DNA of 54,074 nucleotides from an uncultured Candidatus Saccharibacteria bacterium (GTDB taxonomy: Bacteria > Patescibacteriota > Saccharimonadia > Saccharimonadales > Saccharimonadaceae). Of the stretch, positions 34,436 through 42,473 are shown piece by piece. A model generated the notes under the pieces. The model was given only the letters and a program-made list of their open reading frames with translations, did not search any database and was not told the origin of the DNA. Both the position numbers and the translations under genes were made by a program. How positions within the stretch are numbered: the first letter of the stretch is position 1; each line of letters starts with the position of its first letter. The stretch spans positions 1 through 54,074 of the forward strand of contig CALHZK010000007.1 of the NCBI GenBank assembly GCA_938040655.1, read 5' to 3'.

Positions 34436-35125
34436 ATGCGGATCCTTATTGTCGAAGATGACCAAGAACTGGCAGCATCACTCAAGAAAGGATTGGAGCT
34501 TTCTGCCTACGCGGTCGATGTGGTTTTTGATGGCGCCACCGGCGAATCCTATGCCCTACACGGTGAATACGATGCCGCGATCGTCGACTGGATGCTGCCC
34601 GAGCAAACAGGTATTGCACTTTGCCAGGCAGTCAGGCGGGCGCGAAACAACCTACCGATTATCCTCTTGACCGCCAAAAGCACCGCCGAGCAAAAGATTG
34701 AAGGCCTCGACGCCGGTGCCGATGATTACCTCGCAAAACCATTTGCCTTTGGTGAACTACAGGCAAGGCTACGCGCCCTACTACGGCGACCAGCCACGCT
34801 GCTCCCGGCAACTCTATCCGTAGGCTCTTTATCATTTGACACGGTATCGCGTCAGGTATGGAGAGAGGACCGTGAAATCGCTCTATCAGCTCGTGAGTCA
34901 GCTATTTTAGAGCTATTCTTGCGCCGACCAAACCGCATTTTGAGTAAGCAACAGATTGTCGCCGCGGCCTGGGATGACGATGCTGATGTCTTGGCCGCAA
35001 CCGTCGAAAGTCACATCGCCAATTTGCGCAGCAAAATTGACAAGCCGTTTCAGGGGCCACCAATTATCGAAACGGTGTGGGGGAAAGGCTACATTGTCCG
35101 CCATGACGTCACTCACCACACGTAG
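34436..35125 (+). CDS. OmpR-family response regulator (intact system)
   Basis: A 229-residue regulator: receiver domain with phospho-acceptor Asp51 (AIVDWMLPEQ), Lys in DDYLAKPF, then an OmpR-type winged-helix DNA-binding domain (SARESAILELFLRRP, VESHIANLRSKID, VWGKGYIVR). Its kinase gene overlaps its end by 23 bp. Targets may include the flanking deacetylase or the BcrAB-type exporter; that is inferred from position. Confidence 0.94.
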   Translation: MRILIVEDDQELAASLKKGLELSAYAVDVVFDGATGESYALHGEYDAAIVDWMLPEQTGIALCQAVRRARNNLPIILLTAKSTAEQKIEGLDAGADDYLAKPFAFGELQARLRALLRRPATLLPATLSVGSLSFDTVSRQVWREDREIALSARESAILELFLRRPNRILSKQQIVAAAWDDDADVLAATVESHIANLRSKIDKPFQGPPIIETVWGKGYIVRHDVTHHT

Positions 35126-35999
35126 GTGGTTTATTATTTTGCAACGGGTGGGGCTGCCGTTCTTCTTTTTGCTTTCTTTTGTGTCGACCCGACCAGATGC
35201 TGGTTCACCTACAGCAATCTCGACATTGTCAATCAGCCTACTGATCATCTGGGCGATTAGCTCAGTTATTCTCGCTGAGATAAGCTACCGCCAAGCCGCC
35301 AAGGCAAAAGAACAGCAAAAGCGTTTCACCGCTGATATATCGCATGATCTCCGCACACCGACAGCTGCCCTGCGAACTCTGCTAGAGGTATCTCAGCTCG
35401 ACCCAGCACTGCGTGCGCACCGACCAGCACAAGATGTATTTGCTCGCGCGCTGGTACAGGTTCACTCAATCAGCTCACTGACCGACAGACTGCTTCGATT
35501 ATCGCAATTAGAGACGACCCCGCCGCCGCACCTGACACCTGTCTGCTTGCAGCCGGTAGTGGCAGGTGCGATCAGCCAGCTTGAGCCACTGAGCCAGCAG
35601 AAACAACAAACCATCACTGCCGAGATCAGCCCGACTCTACAGGTCGCTGCGAGTGCTGATGAGCTGACACAACTAGTAGTTATTCTACTTGATAATGCAA
35701 TCAAATTTAGCCCGCCTCGGGCCTCAATTACCATCGCTCTGCGCCATACAACTTCACATGTCGTGGTGACGGTGCACGACTCCGGCCCCGGTATGACACC
35801 AGAAGAGCACGCACATATTTTTGATCGGTTTTATCGAGCAGATTTATCCCGCCATCGTGAAGACGACAGTGGGTTTGGCCTTGGCCTGGCCATTGCCGCC
35901 GCCATTGCCACGCGACACGGCAGCAAAATCTCAGTCACCAGCCAACCCGGTAGCGGCACTATATTCACATTTCGCCTCAAACGACTGTCACCAGCCTAG
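35103..35999 (+). CDS. sensor histidine kinase (intact system)
   Basis: A 298-residue kinase with two membrane helices (residues ~9-27 and 43-60) and almost no sensor loop, so it probably senses within the membrane or through a partner. The H-box is ISHDLRTP with His81, the N-box LLDNAIKFSPP, then HDSGPGM, IFDRFYRAD and GFGLGLAIA. All ATP-binding motifs are intact. The short sensor resembles 'intramembrane-sensing' kinases that sit beside antimicrobial-peptide exporters, which fits the ABC pair downstream. ATG 35103 is the likely start; the open frame extends further upstream only inside the regulator gene. Confidence 0.9.
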   Translation: MTSLTTRRWFIILQRVGLPFFFLLSFVSTRPDAGSPTAISTLSISLLIIWAISSVILAEISYRQAAKAKEQQKRFTADISHDLRTPTAALRTLLEVSQLDPALRAHRPAQDVFARALVQVHSISSLTDRLLRLSQLETTPPPHLTPVCLQPVVAGAISQLEPLSQQKQQTITAEISPTLQVAASADELTQLVVILLDNAIKFSPPRASITIALRHTTSHVVVTVHDSGPGMTPEEHAHIFDRFYRADLSRHREDDSGFGLGLAIAAAIATRHGSKISVTSQPGSGTIFTFRLKRLSPA

Positions 36000-36039
36000 T
36001 CTCCAGACTTTTTGGAGGTTTTGCCGATAGACTAGCCTT

Positions 36040-36951
36040 ATGAACATACCAGCAATTACCACCAACCATGTCCGCAAGGTGATTGATGGCACGACCATCA
36101 TCCCTGATATCTCACTGAATGTACCGCGTGGCTCAATTTACGGGTTCTTGGGTGAAAACGGTGCCGGCAAAACGACCACGATCCGGCTCATCCTCGGCTT
36201 GATTAAACCAACCAGCGGTACTATCGAGATCGCGGGGCAGTGCCTGAGCACTGCTCGTCGGTCAGTCTTGGCGCACGTCGGCTCGCTGGTCGAGGGGCCA
36301 TCGCTTTATGGCCACCTCAGCGGAGTCGATAATTTACGGATCGCTGCTCTGCTACAGCGAGTCTCTGAAGAGCGAATTACCGAAGTACTCGATATCGTCG
36401 GGTTGTCAGACGCTGGCGACAAACTGACCAGTCACTACTCACTCGGCATGAAGCAACGCCTTGGTATCGCTATTGCTTTATTGCATCAGCCATCACTTCT
36501 GATTCTCGACGAGCCGACTAATGGGCTTGACCCAGCGGGTATCAAAGATCTTCGCCGCCTCATCATCTCATTCCAGCGCGACTATGGTATGACGGTATTT
36601 CTATCAAGCCACTTGCTAAGCGAAATTGAACAAGTAGCCACCCACATTGGCGTGATCCATCACGGGCAGCTGCTGTTTGAAGGGACAAAAGAAAGTTTGC
36701 AAGCTCAAAACCACCCCCGCCTCGCCCTCACTACCCCAGCAATCGACAAAGCACAGCGGGTCATAGAAAAGCTCGGTATCACTCCATCAGTACACAATGG
36801 TCAGCTAATTATCCAGCCTGGCAGTGATGAAAAAACTGCCGACATCGTGGCGGAACTCGTCGCGTCAGCCGTCCCGATCCATGAGCTGCGCCAAATCGAT
36901 AACAATTTAGAACATATATTTATGCAATTAACCCATCGTCAGGAGCAATAA
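36040..36951 (+). CDS. BcrA-type ABC transporter ATP-binding protein
   Basis: A 303-residue ATPase: Walker A GENGAGKT, signature SLGMKQRLG (the LGMKQR form typical of BcrA/lantibiotic-immunity ATPases), Walker B LLILDEPTNGLDPAG, H-loop SSHLLSEIE, and a C-terminal extension ending in LEHIFMQLT. TAGACT lies six bases before the ATG, suggesting its own leaderless transcript. It forms a pair with the next gene, likely for peptide-antibiotic export or immunity. Confidence 0.92.
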   Translation: MNIPAITTNHVRKVIDGTTIIPDISLNVPRGSIYGFLGENGAGKTTTIRLILGLIKPTSGTIEIAGQCLSTARRSVLAHVGSLVEGPSLYGHLSGVDNLRIAALLQRVSEERITEVLDIVGLSDAGDKLTSHYSLGMKQRLGIAIALLHQPSLLILDEPTNGLDPAGIKDLRRLIISFQRDYGMTVFLSSHLLSEIEQVATHIGVIHHGQLLFEGTKESLQAQNHPRLALTTPAIDKAQRVIEKLGITPSVHNGQLIIQPGSDEKTADIVAELVASAVPIHELRQIDNNLEHIFMQLTHRQEQ

Positions 36952-36952
36952 C

Positions 36953-37723
36953 ATGAAAACACTTTTATCCATTGTGCGAGCTGAATGTATAAAACTTAAA
37001 CACACCTCATTATTCACCATCGCTATCTGGGTGGCAATCATGCCGGTCGCGATGATTGCCTTAATTTACCTCAGCCAAAGCGACGCCAATACAGTATGGC
37101 GGTGGCCGGCATTTGCCAGCTCGGTTATGCAGATTTGGCTACAGCTGATCATGGCGCTATTTATCGGCGCAATGGCTGCCCAATACCTTGGCATTGAGCA
37201 CACTAGTAACGCTTGGAAGCTATTATTTTCGACACCGCCGAGCAAACGATCTATCGTGCTGGCAAAATGGCTAGTTTTGACGCTGCTGGTCTTGGTGTCA
37301 TTCCTAGCAGTGACTATTGCCCTGTATGGCGGTGGCGCTCTACTACAGGCAATTCGCCCTCATGCCGCGCTTATGCCACAAGCTTTTACTCATATAGCCC
37401 ACGACCTGCTGATGTATGGTGGAATATTCATCGCTGCGCTCGGCATTATCACTATCCAGTACGCCCTTGCCTTCGCGGTGCGGACAATGAGTGTGCCGAT
37501 CATGGTGGCGGTCGCGGGGTTTATGGCCGCAACTATGGCAGCTGGGCGAGAGCTGCTGCTCCACCTGCTCCCTTGGTCGTGGCCATATCAGCTCTATCTG
37601 CAAGCTACCCATGGCGCAAACGCCAAGGTCGCGATCGGCTATACAGTGGCCGCATCGCTAGTCGTCACCATTGTGGTGCTCGGTAGCATGATGATGTATA
37701 TCAATAAACGAGATGAATTATAA
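36953..37723 (+). CDS. BcrB/MutE-type ABC permease
   Basis: A 256-residue ABC-2 family permease with six membrane helices. It opens IVRAECIKLKHTSLF, the usual start of this family, and has the WKLLFSTPPSKRSIVLAKW motif after helix 2. It follows the ATPase by one base, with AGGAG inside the ATPase end. Such pairs confer self-protection against bacitracin or lantibiotics in Firmicutes; here the context is a two-component system, as is usual for bacitracin-type detoxification modules. Confidence 0.88.
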   Translation: MKTLLSIVRAECIKLKHTSLFTIAIWVAIMPVAMIALIYLSQSDANTVWRWPAFASSVMQIWLQLIMALFIGAMAAQYLGIEHTSNAWKLLFSTPPSKRSIVLAKWLVLTLLVLVSFLAVTIALYGGGALLQAIRPHAALMPQAFTHIAHDLLMYGGIFIAALGIITIQYALAFAVRTMSVPIMVAVAGFMAATMAAGRELLLHLLPWSWPYQLYLQATHGANAKVAIGYTVAASLVVTIVVLGSMMMYINKRDEL

Positions 37724-37741
37724 GCATAGAAAGGACGCCTC

Positions 37742-37831
37742 GTGAAAAAGCACACCAAACAGACGATCATCACCATCATCGGTATATTTATCACCCTGCT
37801 GGCACTTATGACTGTTTTTGTGGGGAAGTAA
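37742..37831 (+). CDS. 29-residue single-helix membrane peptide
   Basis: GTG-initiated ORF with AAAGGA nine bases upstream, 18 bases after the permease stop. It encodes a basic start (MKKHTKQ), one hydrophobic helix and a short tail (VFVGK). The ribosome binding site and tight spacing to the ABC pair suggest a small accessory subunit. Its end overlaps the 3' end of the convergent truncated kinase by 26 bp. I do not know a family for it. Confidence 0.55.
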   Translation: MKKHTKQTIITIIGIFITLLALMTVFVGK

Positions 37832-38336
37832 CCTCACGTTTCACCTTGTCGGCCTGGCTAATCTGCAGCATAAATGTGGCACCCTGGCCAGGCTGACTCA
37901 CCACACCGAGTCGCCAGCCATATTGGATCGCGATTTGCCGAGCGATCGCCAAGCCAAGCCCATGACCCGATATATGTGTCCGGGTTCTTGCGGTATCTGC
38001 TCGATAAAACCGATCAAAAATATGCGCCTGCTCGATCGGCCGCAATGTCCGACGCGCCAGCACGATACTCAGCGCCGCACCGCCGACCAACATCAAGCCA
38101 TTCAGCACCACCAGCCCCATAATCACCGACTGTCGAGCCTCTTGATTATGCCGCTGCCAACGCTGATGAAACTGCTGCTCAGACTCGGCTGGTGACAGCT
38201 GCCGGTGAGGCGCAAATGGTTGGTCTAGCTGTGCTGAGACGACCGCAAAGATGATGCCACTAAACAACAGCGACAATACCATAATAACCAACAAATAGCT
38301 CCGGGCAAGCCGCCTCGTTGAATGTGAAGTTATCAT
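37806..38336 (-). pseudogene. histidine kinase with internal deletion of its catalytic core
   Basis: A 176-residue open frame. Residues 1-96 are a normal kinase front: two membrane helices (~12-33, 70-90) around a short sensor loop, ending RRTLRPIEQ. The sequence then jumps directly to AHIFDRFYRAD and GHGLGLAIARQIA, the F and G boxes at the far end of the ATP-binding domain. The H-box histidine, the dimerisation helices and the N-box are all missing, about 150 residues by comparison with related kinases. The frame is kept, so a stable membrane protein may still be made, but it cannot autophosphorylate. It overlaps the response regulator stop (ATGA). Confidence 0.85.
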
Positions 38337-39007
38337 GTCTTATCCTCGATCATATAGCCAAAGCCTGGTACTGTATGAATCAGTTTTGTATCAAACGGTT
38401 TATCAATCTTACGGCGAATAAACATAATGAATAGCTCAACATTGTTTGGTAAAACGTCGGCATCAAAATCCCAGACGTGAGCAATAATCTGCTCTTTCGA
38501 TAAAACCATACCGGTGTGGCGCATCAGGTATTCTAGAACCGCATACTCCTTGGCAGTCAAGCTAATATCCTGATCAGCACGCCTGACCTTCTTGGCGCTG
38601 GGGTCGAGCGTCAGATCACCAACCGTCAACACCTCTGCTAATTTCTCGGCCGGCCGACGCAGAAGTGCCCGCAGGCGCGCCAGGAGCACTTCAAAGTCAA
38701 ACGGCTTGGCTAAATAGTCGTCAGCACCGGTGTCGAGCCCCTTGACGATATCGGGGCCAGTATCACGAGCGGTCAGCATCAAGATCGGCGTCTGCTGACC
38801 GTCAGCTCGCAATTTCTGGCACACTTCGTAGCCATTCATCTCTGGGAGCATAATATCTAAGATAATCGCATCGTACTCATCGGCTGCCGCTGTCCGGTAG
38901 CCTTCATCGCCATCATACGCCACATCCACCGCATACGCCTCATCCTCCAGCCCTTCTTGGAGAGCTGCGGCAATCGCCTTGTCGTCTTCAATGATTAAGA
39001 CTTTCAT
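38333..39007 (-). CDS. OmpR-family response regulator of the damaged system
   Basis: A 224-residue regulator, intact: acidic pocket EDD at residues 7-9, phospho-acceptor Asp51 (IILDIMLPEMNG), ADDYLAKPF, and an OmpR winged helix (TAKEYAVLEYLMRH, NNVELFIMFIRRKID, GFGYMIED). Its cognate kinase just downstream lacks its catalytic core, so phosphorylation must come from another kinase or small phosphodonors, if at all. TATACT lies six bases before the ATG with no Shine-Dalgarno site. Confidence 0.93.
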   Translation of the reverse strand: MKVLIIEDDKAIAAALQEGLEDEAYAVDVAYDGDEGYRTAAADEYDAIILDIMLPEMNGYEVCQKLRADGQQTPILMLTARDTGPDIVKGLDTGADDYLAKPFDFEVLLARLRALLRRPAEKLAEVLTVGDLTLDPSAKKVRRADQDISLTAKEYAVLEYLMRHTGMVLSKEQIIAHVWDFDADVLPNNVELFIMFIRRKIDKPFDTKLIHTVPGFGYMIEDKT

Positions 39008-39049
39008 ATTCTTAGTATACCGCGCGCCTCGCTCTTATAATTCATCTCT

Positions 39050-39090
39050 CAAAATAAAGCCGCCGGGGCGAGGAGACAGTGCCCGGCAGC
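39050..39090 (-). terminator. terminator downstream of the RclA-like gene
   Basis: Minus strand stem of nine bases with one mismatch (39090-39082 with 39067-39059), 14-base loop, then TTTATTTT. Confidence 0.65.
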
Positions 39091-39091
39091 T

Positions 39092-39226
39092 TCACTTAGT
39101 CATTCGTCGATTACGCCACCGGAGTCGCGAGCCAACATCTCGCTTCTTGGCGTAGATGAGACGCCGAGTATCGAGAACTACCGCGCGACCAAGATACCAG
39201 ATTGTGGCTATATAGACTACATTCAT
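39092..39226 (-). CDS. possible 44-residue membrane peptide
   Basis: The 316-bp stretch between the response regulator and the RclA-like gene holds one plausible ORF: ATG 39226, hydrophobic start (MNVVYIATIWYLG), then a strongly basic tail (RLRWRNRR). It ends just before the terminator and could be the last cistron of the RclA-like transcript. An in-frame TTG seven codons earlier would lengthen the helix. No clear ribosome binding site, so support is weak. I see nothing else in this stretch. Confidence 0.3.
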   Translation of the reverse strand: MNVVYIATIWYLGRAVVLDTRRLIYAKKRDVGSRLRWRNRRMTK

Positions 39227-39323
39227 GCTGGCAACTATACCGAGCAATTCTGTAAAACAGCTTTAAGCATCGGTGCGCGTCGTTTCAGAGCCAACCAGAA
39301 ACCACCATATGACGACTCGTCGT

Positions 39324-40649
39324 TTAGAAATTGCAGAGGTCATTCAGAGCTTCACTGACTGTTGGGTGAGTGAATATTTGATCACGCAGCACGGTATACG
39401 GTAGCTCGGCGTCCATAACCGTCTTGACGGTATTAATCACCTCTGGCGCCTGTTGGCAGAAAAGCGTCGCCCCGAGAATTTTCTGAGTTGGTGTATGGAC
39501 AACTATCTTCAAGAGACCTGTGGTCTTGCCGTCGACATGCATCCGCGGTACTGCCATAGCTGGTATCTGGTTTGTCGCCACTTCATCACCATAATGTTGG
39601 CGAGCTGCCGCTTCGGTGAGACCAACCCGGGCCAGCGGTGTTTGCATGAAAATCGCCAGTGGCAGTGCGTGGCGCTGAGCTCGCGTGTACTGCCCGTCGC
39701 CAAGTAGCTGGCTCTTGATAATCCGAAAATCATCAAGCGAGACATATGTGAATTGTGGTCCACCGTTCACGTCGCCAAGCGCCCAAATGTGTGGCTGCGA
39801 GGTCTGGAGAGTGTCACTGACTACGATTGCCCCTCGCTCATCCGTATTAACACCAGCCGCTGCCAAATTTAGCGTCGCTGTATTAGGCTGGCGACCGGTC
39901 GCCAAAAGTACTGCGTCAAACTCTTGCTCACCACCCTGATCGTGGAGAGCAACACCGTGTTCGGTGTCACTAATCAGCTGAATAGCAGACTGGTAGCGAA
40001 ATGTCACCTGTTGGGCCTGTAGCGCCGCGACTGCCGCCGCGACAACTTCTGGCTCCTCCTGTGGTAGTACGGTATGACCACGATGATACACTGTCACCGC
40101 TACGCCAAGTGCTGCGTAAGTTGAAGCAAATTCCAGCCCAATATAGCCACCACCGATAATCGCCAATCGTTGCGGCTGCATAGCACCGCGAAGCATCTCG
40201 GCACTGGTATAGACTTGCTGCGTATGTTGTATACCTGGAATATCTGGGATAAGTGGTGTCGATCCAGTGTTGATGAAAATTTTATCAGCGGTCACCAGTA
40301 GCTCATCTTCACCACCAGTAATACGCACCGTGTGAGCATCGACAAATGACGCCGTGCCATCAATCACAGTCACACCAGGGTTGTCGGCAAGCATGTGATA
40401 GTTTTTGCTGTTGAGTTTGCTGACAACGGCCTCCTTGCGCATAAACGCCTGGTCGATCGACTGGCCAGCAGCAGCTGCACTGACCAGTGTCTTCGTCGGG
40501 ATACAGGCAACATTGATACAAGTACCACCATACATCTGTGGTGACTGCTCGACCAGTGTCACCTGAGTCCCGGCCTTCGCCAAGGCTACCGCCAGTGTTT
40601 TACCCGCCTTACCAAACCCAATGATCAATGCGTCGCTATGTTGTTTCAT
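39324..40649 (-). CDS. RclA-like flavoprotein disulfide reductase
   Basis: A 441-residue class I pyridine-nucleotide disulfide oxidoreductase. The FAD site is IIGFGKAGKTLA; the redox pair is Cys-Ile-Asn-Val-Ala-Cys in GGTCINVACIPTK; the NAD(P) site is IIGGGYIGLEFAS; FAD contact is WALGDVNGGPQFTY; and the dimer-interface end is IFTHPTVSEALNDL. The N-terminal GFGKAGKTLAVALAKAG stretch and the C-terminal LRDQIFTHP match E. coli RclA, a copper-linked reductase protecting from hypochlorous acid, better than glutathione or mercuric reductases. AAGGG precedes the ATG. A role against host-derived chlorine oxidants is inference. Confidence 0.88.
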   Translation of the reverse strand: MKQHSDALIIGFGKAGKTLAVALAKAGTQVTLVEQSPQMYGGTCINVACIPTKTLVSAAAAGQSIDQAFMRKEAVVSKLNSKNYHMLADNPGVTVIDGTASFVDAHTVRITGGEDELLVTADKIFINTGSTPLIPDIPGIQHTQQVYTSAEMLRGAMQPQRLAIIGGGYIGLEFASTYAALGVAVTVYHRGHTVLPQEEPEVVAAAVAALQAQQVTFRYQSAIQLISDTEHGVALHDQGGEQEFDAVLLATGRQPNTATLNLAAAGVNTDERGAIVVSDTLQTSQPHIWALGDVNGGPQFTYVSLDDFRIIKSQLLGDGQYTRAQRHALPLAIFMQTPLARVGLTEAAARQHYGDEVATNQIPAMAVPRMHVDGKTTGLLKIVVHTPTQKILGATLFCQQAPEVINTVKTVMDAELPYTVLRDQIFTHPTVSEALNDLCNF

Positions 40650-40702
40650 GCTCTATTCCCTTCTTTTATTTATTCAATTATCAGTTGCTGGCTTCGCTCC
40701 CC

Positions 40703-40724
40703 AGCCGACTAGCCGGAGTCGGCT
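40703..40724. terminator. hairpin at the end of the MFS-ArsR operon
   Basis: Perfect 8-bp stem AGCCGACT/AGTCGGCT overlapping the stop of the 300-aa gene; a second hairpin (about 40687-40705) follows on the minus strand. No T-tract, so termination is tentative. Confidence 0.4.
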
Positions 40725-41611
40725 TGTTTCAGCTGGCGACCCTCGACCGCTTCCATCTGCTGACCAGTCAACTCAGAGGTATAATAGCGGCTCGTCAAAA
40801 GAGCTAATGCCTGATTAATATCCTTGGTGCTCGTGATCCTTAGCTGGTCGTCCTCGGTAAAGAGTTCGGTTGCTTGACGATACTTTGTGGCATAGCGTTT
40901 GAGCGCCCGACGAGTCTGCCGACTCGCCAGGTCAATTGCCTGATTATCCATTATCGCTGCAATCTGCCGAGCCGCCCGTATCCCAATAGTAACCGGCGCA
41001 GCCTGATCGACAAGAAAAATTGGACTAGCCAAAAAGGTGCGCGCCTCTTGATCTGTCGCCTGGCGCAAGAAATGCTCAAGTCCAGGCAGCAGACTACGAA
41101 TCGTTGAATATTGTTTAAAATACAGCATATTCAGACCATCGTAGTAGGCATCTGGCACTTCGGGCAGCTCAAGTGCCTGCCCAGTAGTCTGCAATGTTGG
41201 ATAGTCACCTAGCAGGAGTAGATGACGATTCACGATACGGCGGCGGGCTGATATTTTACTCAGTAGAATTTCACCGCTCGGCAGCGTCACGTATAATGCA
41301 TCGGCTCGTTGATAATCGTCTCGAGTGATGCTGCGGCAATCGACGCTCGAAGCGGCCGCCGCACAGTAGGCACCGAGCAGACTGGTTCGCTGCTCATCAT
41401 CAAGCGTCACATAGAGCCACTCGTCTGCCTCTGGCTTGATCTCCGGAGCGAATGGTAAGGTATGGTCCAAGCACGGGCGCTGATATGTCGTCAAAACATC
41501 CTGCAGCTGGGCTGGGTCGCTCAGTACTAGTATATGCTGGCCACGCTTACCCCTTGTCTTGATGAATAATTTGGCGCCAGTCGCCCCACTTTCTCCGCCC
41601 CGCTGATTCAC
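40709..41611 (-). CDS. 300-residue soluble protein, possible KwaB (DUF4868)-like
   Basis: GTG-initiated, with GAGG six bases upstream; the start overlaps the preceding membrane-protein stop by four bases (GTGA). No membrane helix, mixed alpha/beta. The middle has a strand-rich region (ADALYVTLPSGEILLSKIS), and the C-terminus reads TEDDQLRITSTKDINQALALL followed by YYTSELTGQQMEA; in parts this recalls what I remember of DUF4868 (KwaB) ends. Together with an upstream four-helix protein of about 180 residues this matches the two-gene plan of the Kiwa anti-phage system. I cannot verify this by search; otherwise it is an unknown protein. Confidence 0.45.
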   Translation of the reverse strand: MNQRGGESGATGAKLFIKTRGKRGQHILVLSDPAQLQDVLTTYQRPCLDHTLPFAPEIKPEADEWLYVTLDDEQRTSLLGAYCAAAASSVDCRSITRDDYQRADALYVTLPSGEILLSKISARRRIVNRHLLLLGDYPTLQTTGQALELPEVPDAYYDGLNMLYFKQYSTIRSLLPGLEHFLRQATDQEARTFLASPIFLVDQAAPVTIGIRAARQIAAIMDNQAIDLASRQTRRALKRYATKYRQATELFTEDDQLRITSTKDINQALALLTSRYYTSELTGQQMEAVEGRQLKQADSG

Positions 41612-42150
41612 CGCTCGACCTCCAAAAAAGTATACTCATTTATACGCAAAAGCCGCTCAAATGAAGTAGTGTTCTTGCGGTCACGAACTCGACTGATCAC
41701 CACACACGTGTTGCCGCCAGATGTCCGTACCTCATAGAACCGATACCCCAAGCACAGCCATACCGGGTTAAAATAAAATACTCGCTCCAGCTGCCACCAC
41801 AAGATATACAACACCAACAGGATGGCCCCAGCCCGTTCAACCGCAAGCCCGCTCAGATCAAGCGTGATCACACACAAACCAATATAAGTCGGCAGCGCAG
41901 CGCTTTCTAGTGGTCGGATATCAGCCACCACCATGGTATCGACTGATGCCTGGCGACGCACCGATCGCAGCAGCGACCAGCCAAACAGTACGCTGCCACC
42001 AACCCCCAGACCGGCCCGTACCCAATAATCACCCGCCAAAAAATCACCCGGTAGCGGTGCGCCGATAGCTAGCCAATAACACAGCAGCACCCCGGCAAAC
42101 GAGCTCAGCGTCAGTAGTCGATACCACAAAAACCGGCGCAGCACAGTCAT
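41608..42150 (-). CDS. four-helix membrane protein, possible KwaA-like
   Basis: A 180-residue protein with four membrane helices (residues ~12-29, 45-62, 86-103, 107-128) and a ~50-residue cytoplasmic tail (GYRFYEVRTSGGN ... LLRINEYTFLEVE). The size, the four helices, a short soluble tail and the overlapping downstream ~300-residue soluble partner fit KwaA of Kiwa defence systems. ATG 42150 is chosen: GAGG lies five bases upstream and it overlaps the ArsR stop (ATGA). It belongs to the MFS-ArsR operon. Without a search, the alternative is a lineage-specific membrane protein. Confidence 0.45.
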   Translation of the reverse strand: MTVLRRFLWYRLLTLSSFAGVLLCYWLAIGAPLPGDFLAGDYWVRAGLGVGGSVLFGWSLLRSVRRQASVDTMVVADIRPLESAALPTYIGLCVITLDLSGLAVERAGAILLVLYILWWQLERVFYFNPVWLCLGYRFYEVRTSGGNTCVVISRVRDRKNTTSFERLLRINEYTFLEVER

Positions 42151-42473
42151 CACACCTCGTGCGTCATAATACTATCAATCAACCCGCTATACTGCGCCAC
42201 AAACTCCGGCCGTAGCATCAATATCCGCTGATTACCCACTGGCTGACTCGCGACAATCCCGGCCTCACGCAAGACTTTGCAGTGATGTGAGACAGTCGAG
42301 AGCGACAGGCGGTGGTCGATCTGGCCGCAGCTCAATTTTTCTTCTCTGACAAGACGGCGGACAATCTGTAAGCGCAGCGGCTCGGCCAACGCAGCAAACA
42401 CACGTGGCAGAGACATATCAGGCTGATCAGTCGATGGGTGAGGTTGTGTTGTCATCATTTGGTATTGTCTCAT
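42150..42473 (-). CDS. ArsR-family transcriptional repressor
   Basis: A 107-residue winged-helix protein: LPRVFAALAEPLRLQIVRRLV, then LSCGQIDHRLSLSTVSHHCKVLREAGIV (recognition helix region) and VGNQRILMLRPEF. The ELCVCDL metal site of ArsR/SmtB is replaced by LSCGQID with a single Cys, so it probably senses something other than As/Cd in that pocket. Two later ATGs (42458, 42455) are alternative starts. It overlaps the MFS gene by 47 bp. A palindromic operator lies at the operon promoter. Confidence 0.88.
   Translation of the reverse strand: MRQYQMMTTQPHPSTDQPDMSLPRVFAALAEPLRLQIVRRLVREEKLSCGQIDHRLSLSTVSHHCKVLREAGIVASQPVGNQRILMLRPEFVAQYSGLIDSIMTHEV

Noticed and set aside
36001..36020. Small hairpin behind the intact kinase as a terminator
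   Set aside because: Only a five-base stem with a short T-run; too weak to claim, and it may be chance.
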